Assembly: GCA_023422775.1 (NCBI GenBank)
Contig: JAFAGM010000012.1
Location: forward strand, 1 to 64,000
Direction of reading: 5' to 3'
DNA from: Pseudomonadota bacterium
GTDB lineage: Bacteria; Pseudomonadota; Alphaproteobacteria; Rhizobiales; Xanthobacteraceae
DNA: 64,000 bases
In this document: positions 1-9,001 of the stretch, piece by piece
Numbering within the stretch: the stretch's first letter is position 1
Layout of the letters: every line of letters begins with the position of its first letter
Notes under the pieces: model-generated
The model's database searches: none
What the model was told of the DNA's origin: nothing
The model's input: only the letters and a program-made list of their open reading frames with translations
Program-made: the position numbers and the translations under genes

Positions 1-774
1 TTCGCCTCCGACATCGCCTATCACAAGAACAAGATCGATCGCGGCTTCCTCGACATGATCGACGTGTTCGGCGCCGATCACGGCGGCTACATCAAGCGCA
101 TGCAGGCGGCGGTGAAGGGCGTCAGCGGCGGCAAGGCCGCGCTCGACGTCAAGGTGGTGCAGCTCGTCCGCCTGTTGCGCAATGGCGAGCAGGTGCGGAT
201 GTCGAAACGCTCGGGCGATTTCGTCACGCTTCGCGAAGTGGTGGACGAAGTCGGCTCAGACGCCGTGCGGTTCATGATGCTGTTCCGCAAGAACGATGCG
301 GTGCTCGATTTCGATCTCGCCAGGGTGCTCGAGCAATCGAAAGACAATCCTGTTTTCTACGTGCAGTACGGTCACGCCCGCGGCCACTCCATCTTCAAGA
401 ACGCCCGCGAGATGTTGCCGGATTTGCCCGAAGACGATGCGGCCCGCGCGGCCTGGCTGGGGGATGCCCCGGTGGAACGGTTGACAGATCCGGCCGAATT
501 GGACCTATTGAAGCGGCTGGCGCTCTATCCCCGGATGCTCGAGGCGGCGGCGAGCGCACACGAACCACACCGAATCGCTTTTTATCTATATGATTTGGCC
601 AGTGAATTTCATGCGTTATGGACCAAGGGGCGGGATTTGCCCTATTTACGCTTCATTATGACTAATGATGCAGAGATTACGAGGGCGCGTTTGGCAATGG
701 TTCAGGGCGTCGTCTCGGTTCTGGCATCGGGCTTAGCCGTTCTCGGCGTCCAGGCCCCAACCGAGATGCGGTAG
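1..774 (+). CDS. argS: Arginyl-tRNA synthetase, C-terminal part (5' end outside window)
   Basis: Class I aminoacyl-tRNA synthetase that charges tRNA-Arg in the cytoplasm. The reading frame is open from base 1, beginning F-A-S-D-I-A-Y-H-K-N-K, so the start lies upstream of the window and about 257 C-terminal residues are visible. The KMSKS-type ATP loop is seen as R-M-S-K-R-S-G near base 200. The C-terminal helical anticodon-binding domain (DALR type) follows and ends in the usual hydrophobic helix. The SPOR gene follows on the same strand after about 118 bases, the arrangement known from other alphaproteobacteria. The assignment is secure; only the N-terminus is missing. Confidence 0.97.
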   Translation, partial: FASDIAYHKNKIDRGFLDMIDVFGADHGGYIKRMQAAVKGVSGGKAALDVKVVQLVRLLRNGEQVRMSKRSGDFVTLREVVDEVGSDAVRFMMLFRKNDAVLDFDLARVLEQSKDNPVFYVQYGHARGHSIFKNAREMLPDLPEDDAARAAWLGDAPVERLTDPAELDLLKRLALYPRMLEAAASAHEPHRIAFYLYDLASEFHALWTKGRDLPYLRFIMTNDAEITRARLAMVQGVVSVLASGLAVLGVQAPTEMR

Positions 775-892
775 GCAGGGCGAAGGCCCTCACGAATGGG
801 GGTTCGTGGGGTATCTGGCAGGGGCCAATTCGCTCGTCATGGTTCGTTGACATGGCGGGTTGGCGCTGTCCCGAAGGGGATGCATCATCACG

Positions 893-2407
893 ATGGCTGA
901 ACGATATCAGGAACGACCTTATCTCGGCGCTGACTACGATCGCGGCGATCACCACGGCGCGGGCCGTGGCGAGAGCGATCCGTTGGCGGAACTGGCAAGA
1001 CTGATCGGGCAAACGGACCCGGTCGGGTCTGCCGCCAAGCCACCGCCGCACCCGCTGCAGTCGCGCGCGAATATTCGTCCGCAATATTCCGCGCCCGAGC
1101 AGTACGAGCAGCAGTACGATGATCTGCCCGACGAAGCCGACAGCGCGCCGCCGAGCCCGCCGTCATGGATGCAGCGCGGCAGGCACGAGCCGCCGCCGCC
1201 ACTGCCGCAGGATTACGACGACGAGCCCGAATATCAGCAGCCGGCGTCGGTGCATCCATTGCATCGTTACGGCGCCCAGCAGCCGCAGGCGCACGAGCAG
1301 GACTATTACGAGCAACCGCGATTTGCCGCGCCCGAGCCGCAGCAGGATCTGTCGCGTTACGACGATGCGCTCTACGGCCGGATCGAATCCGGCGAGCAGG
1401 ATTATCAGCGCGATCCGGCCTATCCGGACGATCCTTACGCCTTTCAGAATGACGGCTACGAGGAGGAAGAGCCCGCGCCGAAGAAGCGCTCGAGCGGGCT
1501 GATGACCGTTGCCGCCGTGCTGGCGCTGGCCGTGGTGGGGACGGGCGCAGCCTTTGCCTACCGCACCTTCGTGGGTTCGCCCCGCAGCGGCGAGCCTCCG
1601 ATCATCCGGGCTGACAACAGCCCGACCAAGGTGATGCCGGCCCAGTCCGAAGTTGCCGCGAAGACCCCTGACCGCATGCCGTCGGGGGACGGCGGCGAAA
1701 AGCTGGTGTCGCGCGAGGAAACGCCGGTTGACGTCACTGCCAGGTCCGGCGGGCCGCGCGTGGTGTTTCCACCGCTGAACTCGAACAGCAACCCGCCGCA
1801 GGTTGCGAGCGTTTCGCCCAACGGGGCCACGCTGGCGACGGCGGCTAATGGCACCATGCCGAACAACGAGCCTCGTAGGGTCAGGACTCTCGCGGTGAGG
1901 GGCGACGCGGCCGAGAATGGCGGCATCCCGACAGGCGCCACGGCTCCTCCGGCTCGACCTGGTCCGACGACGCGGTCCGTTGCGGCGCCGGCGACCATTC
2001 CAGCCGCTGCGGCTCTTCAGGCAGCCCCCGGCTCCCGCAACCCTGCCTTGGCCAATGCGAGCGCGAATACGCCGATGTCCCTGGCGCCTCAGGCCGGCGA
2101 TCCCGCGCCGACCCGGGTTGCTGCGACCAATCCGGCCCAGTCCGTGCCGGCTGCCAGTGGCGGCTATCTGGTCCAGGTCTCCTCGCAGAGAAACGAAGCC
2201 GATGCCCAGGCCTCCTTCCGGGCCCTGCAGGGTAAGTTCCCGAACGTGTTGGGTTCGAAGTCGCCGGTCATCAGGCGTGCCGATCTCGGCGAAAAGGGCG
2301 TCTACTATCGCGCCATGGTCGGGCCTTTCGGCTCGTCGGATGAGGCCTCGCAGTTCTGCGGCAGCCTGAAATCCGCCGGGGGGCAGTGCGTCGTCCAAAG
2401 GAATTAA
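893..2407 (+). CDS. SPOR domain-containing membrane protein
   Basis: Probable cell-envelope protein that binds denuded septal peptidoglycan through its SPOR domain. The first 200 or so residues are rich in Tyr, Pro, Gln and Asp and look disordered and cytoplasmic. One membrane segment follows (L-M-T-V-A-A-V-L-A-L-A-V-V-G, about residues 203-222), then a long Pro/Ala/Ser-rich periplasmic linker. The last 75-80 residues are the SPOR fold, starting near G-G-Y-L-V-Q-V-S-S-Q and ending G-Q-C-V-V-Q-R-N. I chose ATG 893 (M-A-E-R-Y-Q) over an in-frame start 33 bases upstream because the upstream residues look untranslated. It sits between argS and nagZ, a position conserved in Rhizobiales. The precise division role is inferred from the domain. 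Confidence 0.9.
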   Translation: MAERYQERPYLGADYDRGDHHGAGRGESDPLAELARLIGQTDPVGSAAKPPPHPLQSRANIRPQYSAPEQYEQQYDDLPDEADSAPPSPPSWMQRGRHEPPPPLPQDYDDEPEYQQPASVHPLHRYGAQQPQAHEQDYYEQPRFAAPEPQQDLSRYDDALYGRIESGEQDYQRDPAYPDDPYAFQNDGYEEEEPAPKKRSSGLMTVAAVLALAVVGTGAAFAYRTFVGSPRSGEPPIIRADNSPTKVMPAQSEVAAKTPDRMPSGDGGEKLVSREETPVDVTARSGGPRVVFPPLNSNSNPPQVASVSPNGATLATAANGTMPNNEPRRVRTLAVRGDAAENGGIPTGATAPPARPGPTTRSVAAPATIPAAAALQAAPGSRNPALANASANTPMSLAPQAGDPAPTRVAATNPAQSVPAASGGYLVQVSSQRNEADAQASFRALQGKFPNVLGSKSPVIRRADLGEKGVYYRAMVGPFGSSDEASQFCGSLKSAGGQCVVQRN

Positions 2408-2454
2408 CGGCGGTTTCCTTGACCGCGGGGCTGTGAGGGGCCTAATCGGCCCCC

Positions 2455-3477
2455 ATGAGCAGCCGCGCATTCATCACGGGCGTATCGGGACTTGAATTGG
2501 GCGCTGCCGAGCGCGAGTTCATCCGTGCCGAGCGGCCATGGGGCTTCATCCTTTTCAAGCGCAACGTCGAAACCCCTGATCAAGTCACTGCACTTGTTAA
2601 GGAATTGCGGAGCTGTCTTGGCGAGACGGACGCGCCGGTCCTGATCGACCAGGAGGGTGGCCGGGTGGCGCGGCTCGGTCCGCCGCATTGGCCGGCCTAT
2701 CCGCCCGGTGCGGCGTTCGGGGCGCTGTACGACCGCGACCCGGCGCTGGGCTTGCGGGCCGCCCGGCTAAGCTCGCGCCTGATCGCGGCCGACCTGATCG
2801 AGCTTGGCGTCACCGTGGATTGCCTGCCGCTGGCGGACGTGCCCGTGCCTGGCGCCGACGCCGTGATCGGCAACCGGGCCTATGGAACCGAACCGGCCAA
2901 GGTCGCGGCGATCGCCCGGGCGGTCACCGGGGGATTGGAGCAAGGCGGCGTCCTGCCTATCCTGAAGCACATTCCCGGCCACGGCAGGGCTACCGCCGAC
3001 AGCCATTTCCGGCTGCCGACCGTCGATACGCCGCGCGAAGAGCTGGAACGGACCGATTTCGCCGCCTTCCGACCGCTAGCGGACCTGCCGATGGCAATGA
3101 CTGCGCATGTTGTGTTTAGCGCGCTGGACCCCGCCCAACCGGCGACGACATCTGCGACAATCATCCGGCAAGTGATTCGCGGCCAAATTGGGTTCCAGGG
3201 TTTGTTGATGAGTGATGACGTCTCCATGAATGCGCTGGCGGGATCGATCGCCGAGCGGACGCGCGCCATCGTCAACGCTGGCTGCGACATGGTTCTGCAT
3301 TGCAACGGCAAGCTCGACGAGATGCGCGACGTGGCGCGCGAAACGCCGGAATTGACGGGTGATGCTCTGCAACGCGCCAGGCGGGCGCTGGCCTCGCGAA
3401 AGCCGCCGGAGCCGCTGGACCGGCAGGCGGTGCGAGCCGAGCTCGACGCGTTGCTGGATCGGATAGGAACGGCATGA
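2455..3477 (+). CDS. nagZ: Beta-N-acetylhexosaminidase (peptidoglycan recycling)
   Basis: Glycoside hydrolase family 3 enzyme that removes N-acetylglucosamine from anhydro-muropeptides in the cytoplasm during cell-wall recycling. The family motif K-H-I-P-G-H-G-R appears at about residues 164-171, and the D-H-type catalytic loop region (A-D-S-H-F) follows. The nucleophile region is L-L-M-S-D-D-V-S-M. The length of 340 residues is normal for the short Gram-negative NagZ, and no signal peptide is visible, as expected. Its stop overlaps the scpA start (ATGA at 3474), indicating translational coupling and one operon with scpAB. Confidence 0.95.
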   Translation: MSSRAFITGVSGLELGAAEREFIRAERPWGFILFKRNVETPDQVTALVKELRSCLGETDAPVLIDQEGGRVARLGPPHWPAYPPGAAFGALYDRDPALGLRAARLSSRLIAADLIELGVTVDCLPLADVPVPGADAVIGNRAYGTEPAKVAAIARAVTGGLEQGGVLPILKHIPGHGRATADSHFRLPTVDTPREELERTDFAAFRPLADLPMAMTAHVVFSALDPAQPATTSATIIRQVIRGQIGFQGLLMSDDVSMNALAGSIAERTRAIVNAGCDMVLHCNGKLDEMRDVARETPELTGDALQRARRALASRKPPEPLDRQAVRAELDALLDRIGTA

Positions 3478-4313
3478 CCGCGGAAATTCTATCGTTCGAA
3501 ACCGGCCGGCCCGCGCCCGCCGAGGCCACCGATGGCGAGCCGGCGCTCGTCGTCGACGTCGAGGGCTATGAGGGCCCGCTCGACCTGCTCCTGACGCTCG
3601 CGCGGCAGCAGAAGGTCGATCTCGCCAAGATTTCGATCCTGGCGCTGGCCGACCAGTATCTGAACTTCATCGAAGCCGCGCGCAAAATCCGGCTCGAACT
3701 GGCGGCCGATTACCTCGTGATGGCCGCCTGGCTCGCCTACCTGAAGTCGCGCCTGCTGCTGCCGGAACCTCCGACGCCCGACGGACCGAGCGCGGAGGAG
3801 ATGGCGACCGCGCTCGCCAACCGGCTGCGCCGGCTCGAGGCCATTCGCGAAGCCGCCAACCGGCTGATGAACCGGCCGCAGTTCCAGCGCGATATTTTCC
3901 CGCGCGGCAATCCGGAATCGATCGCCGAAATCCGTCATCCGAAGTTCACGGCAACCCTGTTCGATCTGCTCTCGGCCTATGCGGCGCAGCGGCAGCAGCG
4001 CGTGCTCGCGACAGTGCATCTGGCCAAGCGCACGGTGTGGTCGCTGGCCGAGGCGCGCGCGTCGCTGGAGCGGCTGGTCGGCATGGCCGAGTCCGAGGAC
4101 TGGAGCTGCCTCGACGACTACCTGCTCAGCTACATCGTCGACCCCACGCAGAGGGCGACGGTGTTCGCATCGAGCTTTGCCGCAGCCCTCGAACTGGTGC
4201 GCGAAGGCGAGATGGAGCTGAACCAGAAAGAGGCGTTCGCGCCGCTTTATTTTCGTAAGCGTCCGCCGCAAGCGTCCGGGGCGATGTCCGCGCCGGATCT
4301 GCCGGTCGAGTAA
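3474..4313 (+). CDS. scpA: Segregation and condensation protein A
   Basis: Kleisin subunit of the bacterial SMC-ScpAB condensin complex, which compacts and segregates the chromosome. The N-terminal signature Y-E-G-P-L-D-L-L-L-T-L-A is seen at about residues 32-43, followed by helices that bind the SMC neck, a middle linker and the C-terminal winged-helix region that binds the SMC head. At 279 residues it is within the usual range. The start codon overlaps the nagZ stop and scpB follows 18 bases downstream, so the two condensin subunits are co-expressed with a cell-wall recycling enzyme. Confidence 0.95.
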   Translation: MTAEILSFETGRPAPAEATDGEPALVVDVEGYEGPLDLLLTLARQQKVDLAKISILALADQYLNFIEAARKIRLELAADYLVMAAWLAYLKSRLLLPEPPTPDGPSAEEMATALANRLRRLEAIREAANRLMNRPQFQRDIFPRGNPESIAEIRHPKFTATLFDLLSAYAAQRQQRVLATVHLAKRTVWSLAEARASLERLVGMAESEDWSCLDDYLLSYIVDPTQRATVFASSFAAALELVREGEMELNQKEAFAPLYFRKRPPQASGAMSAPDLPVE

Positions 4314-4331
4314 GTGGAAGGAGACCCAGCC

Positions 4332-5120
4332 ATGGCAAGTCTGGCGGAAAAGCGCATGGAAGAAGCCGAGGATCGTCCCGCCGACGAAACCACCGAGCCC
4401 GTGGCGCGGCCCGAGGAATTGCGGCTGCTCGAAGCGCTGCTGTTTGCCTCGGCTGAACCGGTCGACACGGCGACGCTGGCCAAGCGGATGCCCGATGGTG
4501 TCGACGTCAAGGAGGCGCTGGCGCAACTGCAGGCGGAATACGCCCCGCGCGGTGTCAATCTCGTTCGCGTCGCCAACAAATGGACCTTCCGTACCGCCGG
4601 CGACCTTTCGTGGCTGATGACGCGGGAGAGCACCGAGACGCGGCGGCTGTCGCGCGCGGCGATCGAGGTGCTTGCGATCATCGCCTATCACCAGCCCGTG
4701 ACACGCGCCGAGATCGAGGAAATCCGCGGCGTGATCACGTCAAAGGGAACGCTGGACGTGCTGTTGGAAACCGGGTGGATCCGCCCTCGCGGCCGCCGCA
4801 AGACGCCGGGCCGGCCGCTGACCTTCGGGACGACGGACGGTTTCCTGTCGCAGTTCAGCCTCGAGGCGCTGGGCGACCTGCCGGGCCTGGAAGAGCTGAA
4901 GGGTACGGGGCTGCTGGATTCGCGGCTGCCCTCCGGATTCAGCGTGCCGACGCCGTCGGATGACGTGGCGCTGCGCGAGGACGAGGACCCGCTGGAGGCC
5001 GGCGACAGCCTGGAACTGTTGCTGGCGCCGGCTGCCGAGCCCGAGGAGAGTGCGGAAGCTGGCTCCGAAGCATCTCCAGCCGTTCCGCCGAGCGAGGTTA
5101 ATGATAGCAATAATACCTAG
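4332..5120 (+). CDS. scpB: Segregation and condensation protein B
   Basis: Partner of ScpA in the SMC-ScpAB complex. It consists of two winged-helix domains (about residues 25-105 and 105-185). Recognisable stretches are L-R-L-L-E-A-L-L-F-A-S-A-E-P, A-I-I-A-Y-H-Q-P-V-T-R-A-E-I and G-R-P-L-T-F-G-T-T. The acidic C-terminal tail after residue 200 is of low complexity. I chose ATG 4332 because a good ribosome site (GGAAGGAG) lies just upstream; an in-frame GTG at 4314 has none. The gene closes the nagZ-scpA-scpB operon, and tatA begins 110 bases later. Confidence 0.94.
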   Translation: MASLAEKRMEEAEDRPADETTEPVARPEELRLLEALLFASAEPVDTATLAKRMPDGVDVKEALAQLQAEYAPRGVNLVRVANKWTFRTAGDLSWLMTRESTETRRLSRAAIEVLAIIAYHQPVTRAEIEEIRGVITSKGTLDVLLETGWIRPRGRRKTPGRPLTFGTTDGFLSQFSLEALGDLPGLEELKGTGLLDSRLPSGFSVPTPSDDVALREDEDPLEAGDSLELLLAPAAEPEESAEAGSEASPAVPPSEVNDSNNT

Positions 5121-5230
5121 CCGCGACAGCGATTTGCCGCGGCATGGGTCCTTGTTTTTGACACCTCCCGGGCCTACCTTCCGCCAAAGCCTGGCCGGCT
5201 TCCGGCCGTCTCTTTTTGGAGGGTTGCAGG

Positions 5231-5470
5231 ATGGGTTCGCTTAGCATTTGGCACTGGATCGTCGTGATCGCAGTGGTCCTGCTGTTGTTCGGCCGCGGCA
5301 AGATTTCCGACCTGATGGGCGATGTCGCCAGTGGCATCAAGGCCTTCAAGAAGGGCATGCAGGACGATGACAAGGCGCCCGAAAAGCCCGCCGAGCCGGT
5401 GAAGACCATTGATCACAACAATGCGACGCCGACGGCGGCGCGGACGGATGTCGGCAGCAAGGCTGTCTGA
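5231..5470 (+). CDS. tatA: Sec-independent translocase protein TatA
   Basis: Small membrane protein that oligomerises to form the Tat translocation pore. Translation gives 79 residues: a short N-terminal transmembrane helix (W-H-W-I-V-V-I-A-V-V-L-L-L-F), the F-G-R-G-K hinge, an amphipathic helix with K-A-F-K-K-G, and a charged tail. I chose ATG 5231, 6 bases after a GGAGGG ribosome site. TatA and TatB are similar; this one is called TatA because of its short length and the FGxGKI hinge without the proline-glutamate pair typical of TatB. tatB and tatC follow, but with an unusually long 156-base spacer. Confidence 0.93.
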   Translation: MGSLSIWHWIVVIAVVLLLFGRGKISDLMGDVASGIKAFKKGMQDDDKAPEKPAEPVKTIDHNNATPTAARTDVGSKAV

Positions 5471-5483
5471 TTAAGGCATCCAC

Positions 5484-5525
5484 GGCGTCTTGGATCTGGC
5501 GTCTTGGATCTGCCGTCTTGGACCT
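5484..5525. repeat. Three tandem copies of a 14-bp unit between tatA and tatB
   Basis: The unit GGCGTCTTGGATCT occurs at 5484-5497 and 5498-5511, followed by a third copy with two changes at 5512-5525. An inverted repeat, CCCAAATC (5569-5576) and GATTTGGG (5589-5596), lies between this array and tatB. The array is non-coding in all useful frames. Confidence 0.8.
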
Positions 5526-5626
5526 GGCATCGGTTGAAGAGCGCCGATTGAGAAAAGGCGCGACCAGCCCCAAATCTTGGTAGATAAGGATTTGGGCGCG
5601 GCTGTCTCGCGCGAGCGGAAGAATTC

Positions 5627-6160
5627 ATGTTCGACATCGGGTGGAGTGAACTGGTCGTCATCGCGGTTGTCGCGCTGATCGCCATCGGCCCGAAAGAGCT
5701 GCCGGGTGTGCTTCGCATGGTCGGGCAATGGATGGGCAAGGCGCGCAAGATGGCGTCCGAATTCCAGGGCCAGTTCCAGGAAGCCATGCGAGAGGCCGAA
5801 ATGGCCGACCTCAAGAAGAGCTTCGACGAGGTCAAGGATATCGCGACGGGGGCCTCCCCGGCCAACCTCATGACCTCGCTGCAGAAGGACGTCAGCGAGG
5901 CCTTGCAGATCGGCGATATCGACAAGCCGCCCATCGACAAGTCAGTCACGGACGAGCCCGTGGATGCACAGGTGGCGTCCGCGATCGGCGAACCGATCGT
6001 GCCGACGACACCCGCCGCGCCGACGCCTGAGACCTTCGTCGAGGCCGAGGCGCATCCTGCCGCTTCCGAGCCGCTGGCGATCACACGTGAAGTGCAGGCG
6101 GTGCCGCAGGATACCGCACCCGCCGCGCCCGGCATTCTCAAGGACGCCAAAGCGTCATGA
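5627..6160 (+). CDS. tatB: Sec-independent translocase protein TatB
   Basis: Tat subunit that, with TatC, forms the receptor for twin-arginine signal peptides. The N-terminus M-F-D-I-G-W-S-E-L-V-V-I and the hinge I-G-P-K-E-L-P are typical of TatB, followed by an amphipathic helix (Q-W-M-G-K-A-R-K-M-A) and a long Pro/Ala-rich tail to 177 residues. Start ATG 5627 is preceded by a purine-rich stretch (GAGCGGAAG). Its stop overlaps the tatC start (ATGA at 6157), so tatB and tatC are translationally coupled. Confidence 0.95.
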   Translation: MFDIGWSELVVIAVVALIAIGPKELPGVLRMVGQWMGKARKMASEFQGQFQEAMREAEMADLKKSFDEVKDIATGASPANLMTSLQKDVSEALQIGDIDKPPIDKSVTDEPVDAQVASAIGEPIVPTTPAAPTPETFVEAEAHPAASEPLAITREVQAVPQDTAPAAPGILKDAKAS

Positions 6161-6978
6161 CCGTCGAGGACATAGAGGCCAGCAAGGCGCCGCTGATGGA
6201 TCACCTGATCGAGCTGCGCTCGCGGCTGATCAAGGCGCTGCTCGGCTTTGCCATTGCCTTCATCGTCTGCTTCTTCTTCGCCAAGCAGATCTACAACGTG
6301 CTGGTCTGGCCGTTCGTCTGGGTCGCGGGCGCCGAGAATTCGAAATTCATCTACACGGCGCTGCTGGAATATTTCCTCACGCAGCTGAAGCTTGCGCTGT
6401 TCGGTGCTGCCTTCATCTCGTTCCCGATCGTGGCGACGCAGATCTACAAGTTCGTGGCGCCGGGCCTCTACAAGCATGAGCGCGGTGCGTTCCTGCCGTA
6501 TCTGGTCGCTACTCCGCTCTTCTTCGCGCTCGGCTCGCTCCTGGTCTATTTCGTGGTGCTGCCGATGCTGGTGCGGTTCTCGCTCGGCATGCAGCAGATC
6601 GGCGGCGACGAGACGGCGCAGATCCAGCTGCTGCCCAAGGTCGGCGAGTATCTGTCCCTGATGATGTCGCTGATCTTCGCCTTCGGCGTCGCGTTCCAGC
6701 TGCCCGTGATCCTGACGCTGCTGGGCCGGATCGGCATCGTCAACGCCAAGATGCTGCGCGAGAAGCGCCGGTATTTCATCGTCGGTGCCTTCGTCATCGC
6801 CGCCGTGCTGACGCCGCCCGACGTCATCAGTCAGGCCTCGCTCGCGATACCGCTGATGGCCTTGTACGAGGGCGCGATCTTCGCGGTGCAGATGGTGGAA
6901 AAGAAGGCAGCCGCCGCGCAGGCTGCGTCCACGCCCCCGTCCACCAGCCCGCCGCCAGCGGCCAATCCGGCCGAGTAG
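6157..6978 (+). CDS. tatC: Sec-independent translocase protein TatC
   Basis: Polytopic inner-membrane protein that recognises twin-arginine signal peptides. The sequence opens with the family signature M-D-H-L-I-E-L-R-S-R-L. Six hydrophobic segments follow. The conserved F-V-A-P-G-L-Y-K-H-E-R (about residue 101) and the late L-T-P-P-D-V-I-S-Q motif are both present. At 273 residues with a Pro/Ala-rich tail it is of normal size. It is the last gene of the tat cluster; a palindromic repeat and then serS follow. Confidence 0.96.
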   Translation: MTVEDIEASKAPLMDHLIELRSRLIKALLGFAIAFIVCFFFAKQIYNVLVWPFVWVAGAENSKFIYTALLEYFLTQLKLALFGAAFISFPIVATQIYKFVAPGLYKHERGAFLPYLVATPLFFALGSLLVYFVVLPMLVRFSLGMQQIGGDETAQIQLLPKVGEYLSLMMSLIFAFGVAFQLPVILTLLGRIGIVNAKMLREKRRYFIVGAFVIAAVLTPPDVISQASLAIPLMALYEGAIFAVQMVEKKAAAAQAASTPPSTSPPPAANPAE

Positions 6979-7005
6979 GGCGCCGGCATCGCCTCTCATT
7001 GGGAC

Positions 7006-7103
7006 GTCATTCCCGCGAAAGCGGAATCCAGTACGCCGCGGCCTGGCTAATTTACCCCCAACCGCTCTGGAATACTGGATCACCCGCTTTCGCGGGCGAT
7101 GAC
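7006..7103. repeat. Dispersed palindromic repeat, family R1, copy 1
   Basis: An imperfect palindrome of about 98 bases opens GTCATTCCCGCGAAAGCGG and closes CCCGCTTTCGCGGGCGATGAC, with the inner half-sites ATCCAGTA and TACTGGAT. The central part is GC-rich and unpaired. Copies at 9893-9991 and 12807-12908 share both arms and the CCGCGG core. It lies between tatC and serS, where it could act as a transcript end or mRNA stabiliser. This type of element is common between genes in Bradyrhizobium. Confidence 0.85.
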
Positions 7104-7184
7104 AGGTGTGGTACTTGGGCGGATCGTAAATAAGCAACATACGCGTTGATTGTTTACAACGAGACCACTTCAGGACCGGCCCTC

Positions 7185-8516
7185 ATGCACGACATCAAAT
7201 CGATCCGCGACAACCCCCAGGCGTTCGACGCCGGACTGAAGCGCCGCGGGCTGGCGCCGTTGTCGGCCTCGCTGCTTGCGATCGACGAAAAACGCCGTGC
7301 GGCGATCCTGGCCTCGGAGCAGGCGCAGGCGCGCCGCAATGCGGCATCGAAGGAAATCGGCGACGCCAAGAAGGCGAAGGATGATGCGCGCGCCAACAAA
7401 CTGATGGCCGAGGTCGCCGAGCTCAAGACCACGATGCCGGAGCTCGAACTCGCGGCGAAGACGGCGGACGAGGAACTGACGCGCGAACTGTCCGCGATCC
7501 CGAACCTGCCGCTCGACGACGTGCCCGATGGCGCAGACGAGCACGGCAACGTTCAGCACCACGTCTTCGGCAAGAAGCGCGACTACGGCTTTACGCCGAA
7601 GCCGCATGACGATCTTGGTGGCGCGCTCGGCTACATGGATTTCGAGGCGGCCGCGAAGCTCAGCGGCGCCCGCTTCGTCGTGCTGAAAAAAGACCTGGCA
7701 CGGCTGGAGCGGGCGATCGGACAGTTCATGCTCGACCTCCACAGCAACGAGCATGGTTACACGGAGATCAACCCGCCGCTGCTGGTGCGGAACGACGTGA
7801 TGTTCGGCACGGGCCAGTTGCCGAAATTCGAAGATGACCAGTTCTGGGCCATCAAGGGCGAACTGCTCGCGGCTCCCGACGGACGATTGCAGACCGAGCG
7901 TCTTGGACTCATTCCCACCGCCGAAGTCGCGCTGACAAACCTCGTCCGCGAATCCATCGTCGATGAAAAAGAGCTGCCGATGCGGCTGACGGCGCTGACG
8001 CCGTGCTTTCGCGCCGAAGCGGGCGCGGCGGGGCGTGATACCCGCGGCATGATCCGCCAGCATCAGTTCACCAAGGTCGAGCTGGTCTCGATCGCAACGC
8101 CCGAGACCAGCCGCGACGAGCACGAGCGCATGCTGTCCTGTGCCGAGGAAGTATTGCGCCGGCTCGACCTGCATTACCGCGTGATGACGCTGTGCGCCGG
8201 CGACATGGGCTTCTCCGCACAAAAAACCTACGACATCGAGGTCTGGATGCCGGGGCAGGGAGAGGGCGGCGCCTATCGCGAGATTTCGAGCTGCTCGGTG
8301 TGCGGCGATTTCCAGGCGCGGCGCATGGATGCGCGCTCGCGCGGGCCCGATGGCAAACCGCGCTTCGTGCACACGCTGAACGGCTCGGGCACGGCGGTCG
8401 GCCGTGCGCTGATTGCCGTGATGGAAAATTATCAGCAGGAAGATGGTTCGATCGCGGTGCCCGCCGTGTTGCAGCCCTACATGGGCGGGCTCAAGACGAT
8501 CGAGCGCGTCAAATAG
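7185..8516 (+). CDS. serS: Seryl-tRNA synthetase
   Basis: Class II synthetase that charges tRNA-Ser and tRNA-Sec. The first 110 or so residues form the long antiparallel coiled-coil arm that grips the tRNA extra loop. The catalytic domain contains motif 2 (P-C-F-R-A-E-A-G-A-A-G-R-D-T-R-G) and motif 3 (N-G-S-G-T-A-V-G-R-A). I chose ATG 7185 (M-H-D-I-K-S-I-R-D-N-P) because this is the standard N-terminus of the family; an in-frame ATT/ATG region upstream gives residues with no family match. The 443-residue length is normal. A small conserved unknown gene and surE follow. Confidence 0.97.
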   Translation: MHDIKSIRDNPQAFDAGLKRRGLAPLSASLLAIDEKRRAAILASEQAQARRNAASKEIGDAKKAKDDARANKLMAEVAELKTTMPELELAAKTADEELTRELSAIPNLPLDDVPDGADEHGNVQHHVFGKKRDYGFTPKPHDDLGGALGYMDFEAAAKLSGARFVVLKKDLARLERAIGQFMLDLHSNEHGYTEINPPLLVRNDVMFGTGQLPKFEDDQFWAIKGELLAAPDGRLQTERLGLIPTAEVALTNLVRESIVDEKELPMRLTALTPCFRAEAGAAGRDTRGMIRQHQFTKVELVSIATPETSRDEHERMLSCAEEVLRRLDLHYRVMTLCAGDMGFSAQKTYDIEVWMPGQGEGGAYREISSCSVCGDFQARRMDARSRGPDGKPRFVHTLNGSGTAVGRALIAVMENYQQEDGSIAVPAVLQPYMGGLKTIERVK

Positions 8517-8527
8517 CAAGAGCAGAA

Positions 8528-9001
8528 ATGGCGTTGCATCGCGACATCCATTGGATCGGCAGGCAATGGGCTGTCACCGGCCACGGGATGCAATTGATCG
8601 ACCAGAAGCTGCAGGGTTTCTTCGACATCGAGATCAACAGGTTGTGGGACGAAAGCCTCGTCGAAACCATGCACGCCAAGGAATGGCTGAATGCCGCCGA
8701 TTTCGACAAGGGCCTGGCGGTCGCGAGGGTGCGGTTTCCGCAATCGATGCTTCCGGTGACGCCATCGCCGGAAGCCGTGCCGGCTCCGGCGGTCGAGCCG
8801 ATTGCGCCGCCTCCTCGGGGTGCGCGTCCGGAAGCGCCAAGGCGCGATGTGCCGCCGAAACCTGTTCTGCCGCCGGCGGAATTGACGGCGGCAGAACCCG
8901 TCGAGTCACAGCAGGGCAAGCCAGCGGATTTGCGCCTGCGGTTCGCCGGCTACGCCAAATTCGTTCGTCCCTGGCGGGTCTGGATGAAGCGACAGCGATA
9001 G
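8528..9001 (+). CDS. Hypothetical protein with Pro/Ala-rich middle
   Basis: A 157-residue protein of unknown function. The N-terminal 60 residues (R-D-I-H-W-I-G-R-Q-W-A-V-T-G-H-G) look folded and include an aromatic/acidic segment M-H-A-K-E-W-L-N. A Pro/Ala-rich linker follows (about residues 75-125). The C-terminus is basic and aromatic (R-P-W-R-V-W-M-K-R-Q-R). No signal peptide or membrane helix is visible. It begins 11 bases after serS and precedes surE on the same strand, so it is probably co-transcribed with serS. The long frame and the serS spacing support a real gene; I do not recognise the family. Confidence 0.7.
   Translation: MALHRDIHWIGRQWAVTGHGMQLIDQKLQGFFDIEINRLWDESLVETMHAKEWLNAADFDKGLAVARVRFPQSMLPVTPSPEAVPAPAVEPIAPPPRGARPEAPRRDVPPKPVLPPAELTAAEPVESQQGKPADLRLRFAGYAKFVRPWRVWMKRQR

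Noticed and set aside
5413..7140. A 575-codon open frame antisense to tatB and tatC
   Set aside because: Same reasons: His/Arg/Asp-rich shadow that spans intergenic repeats and has no domain character.
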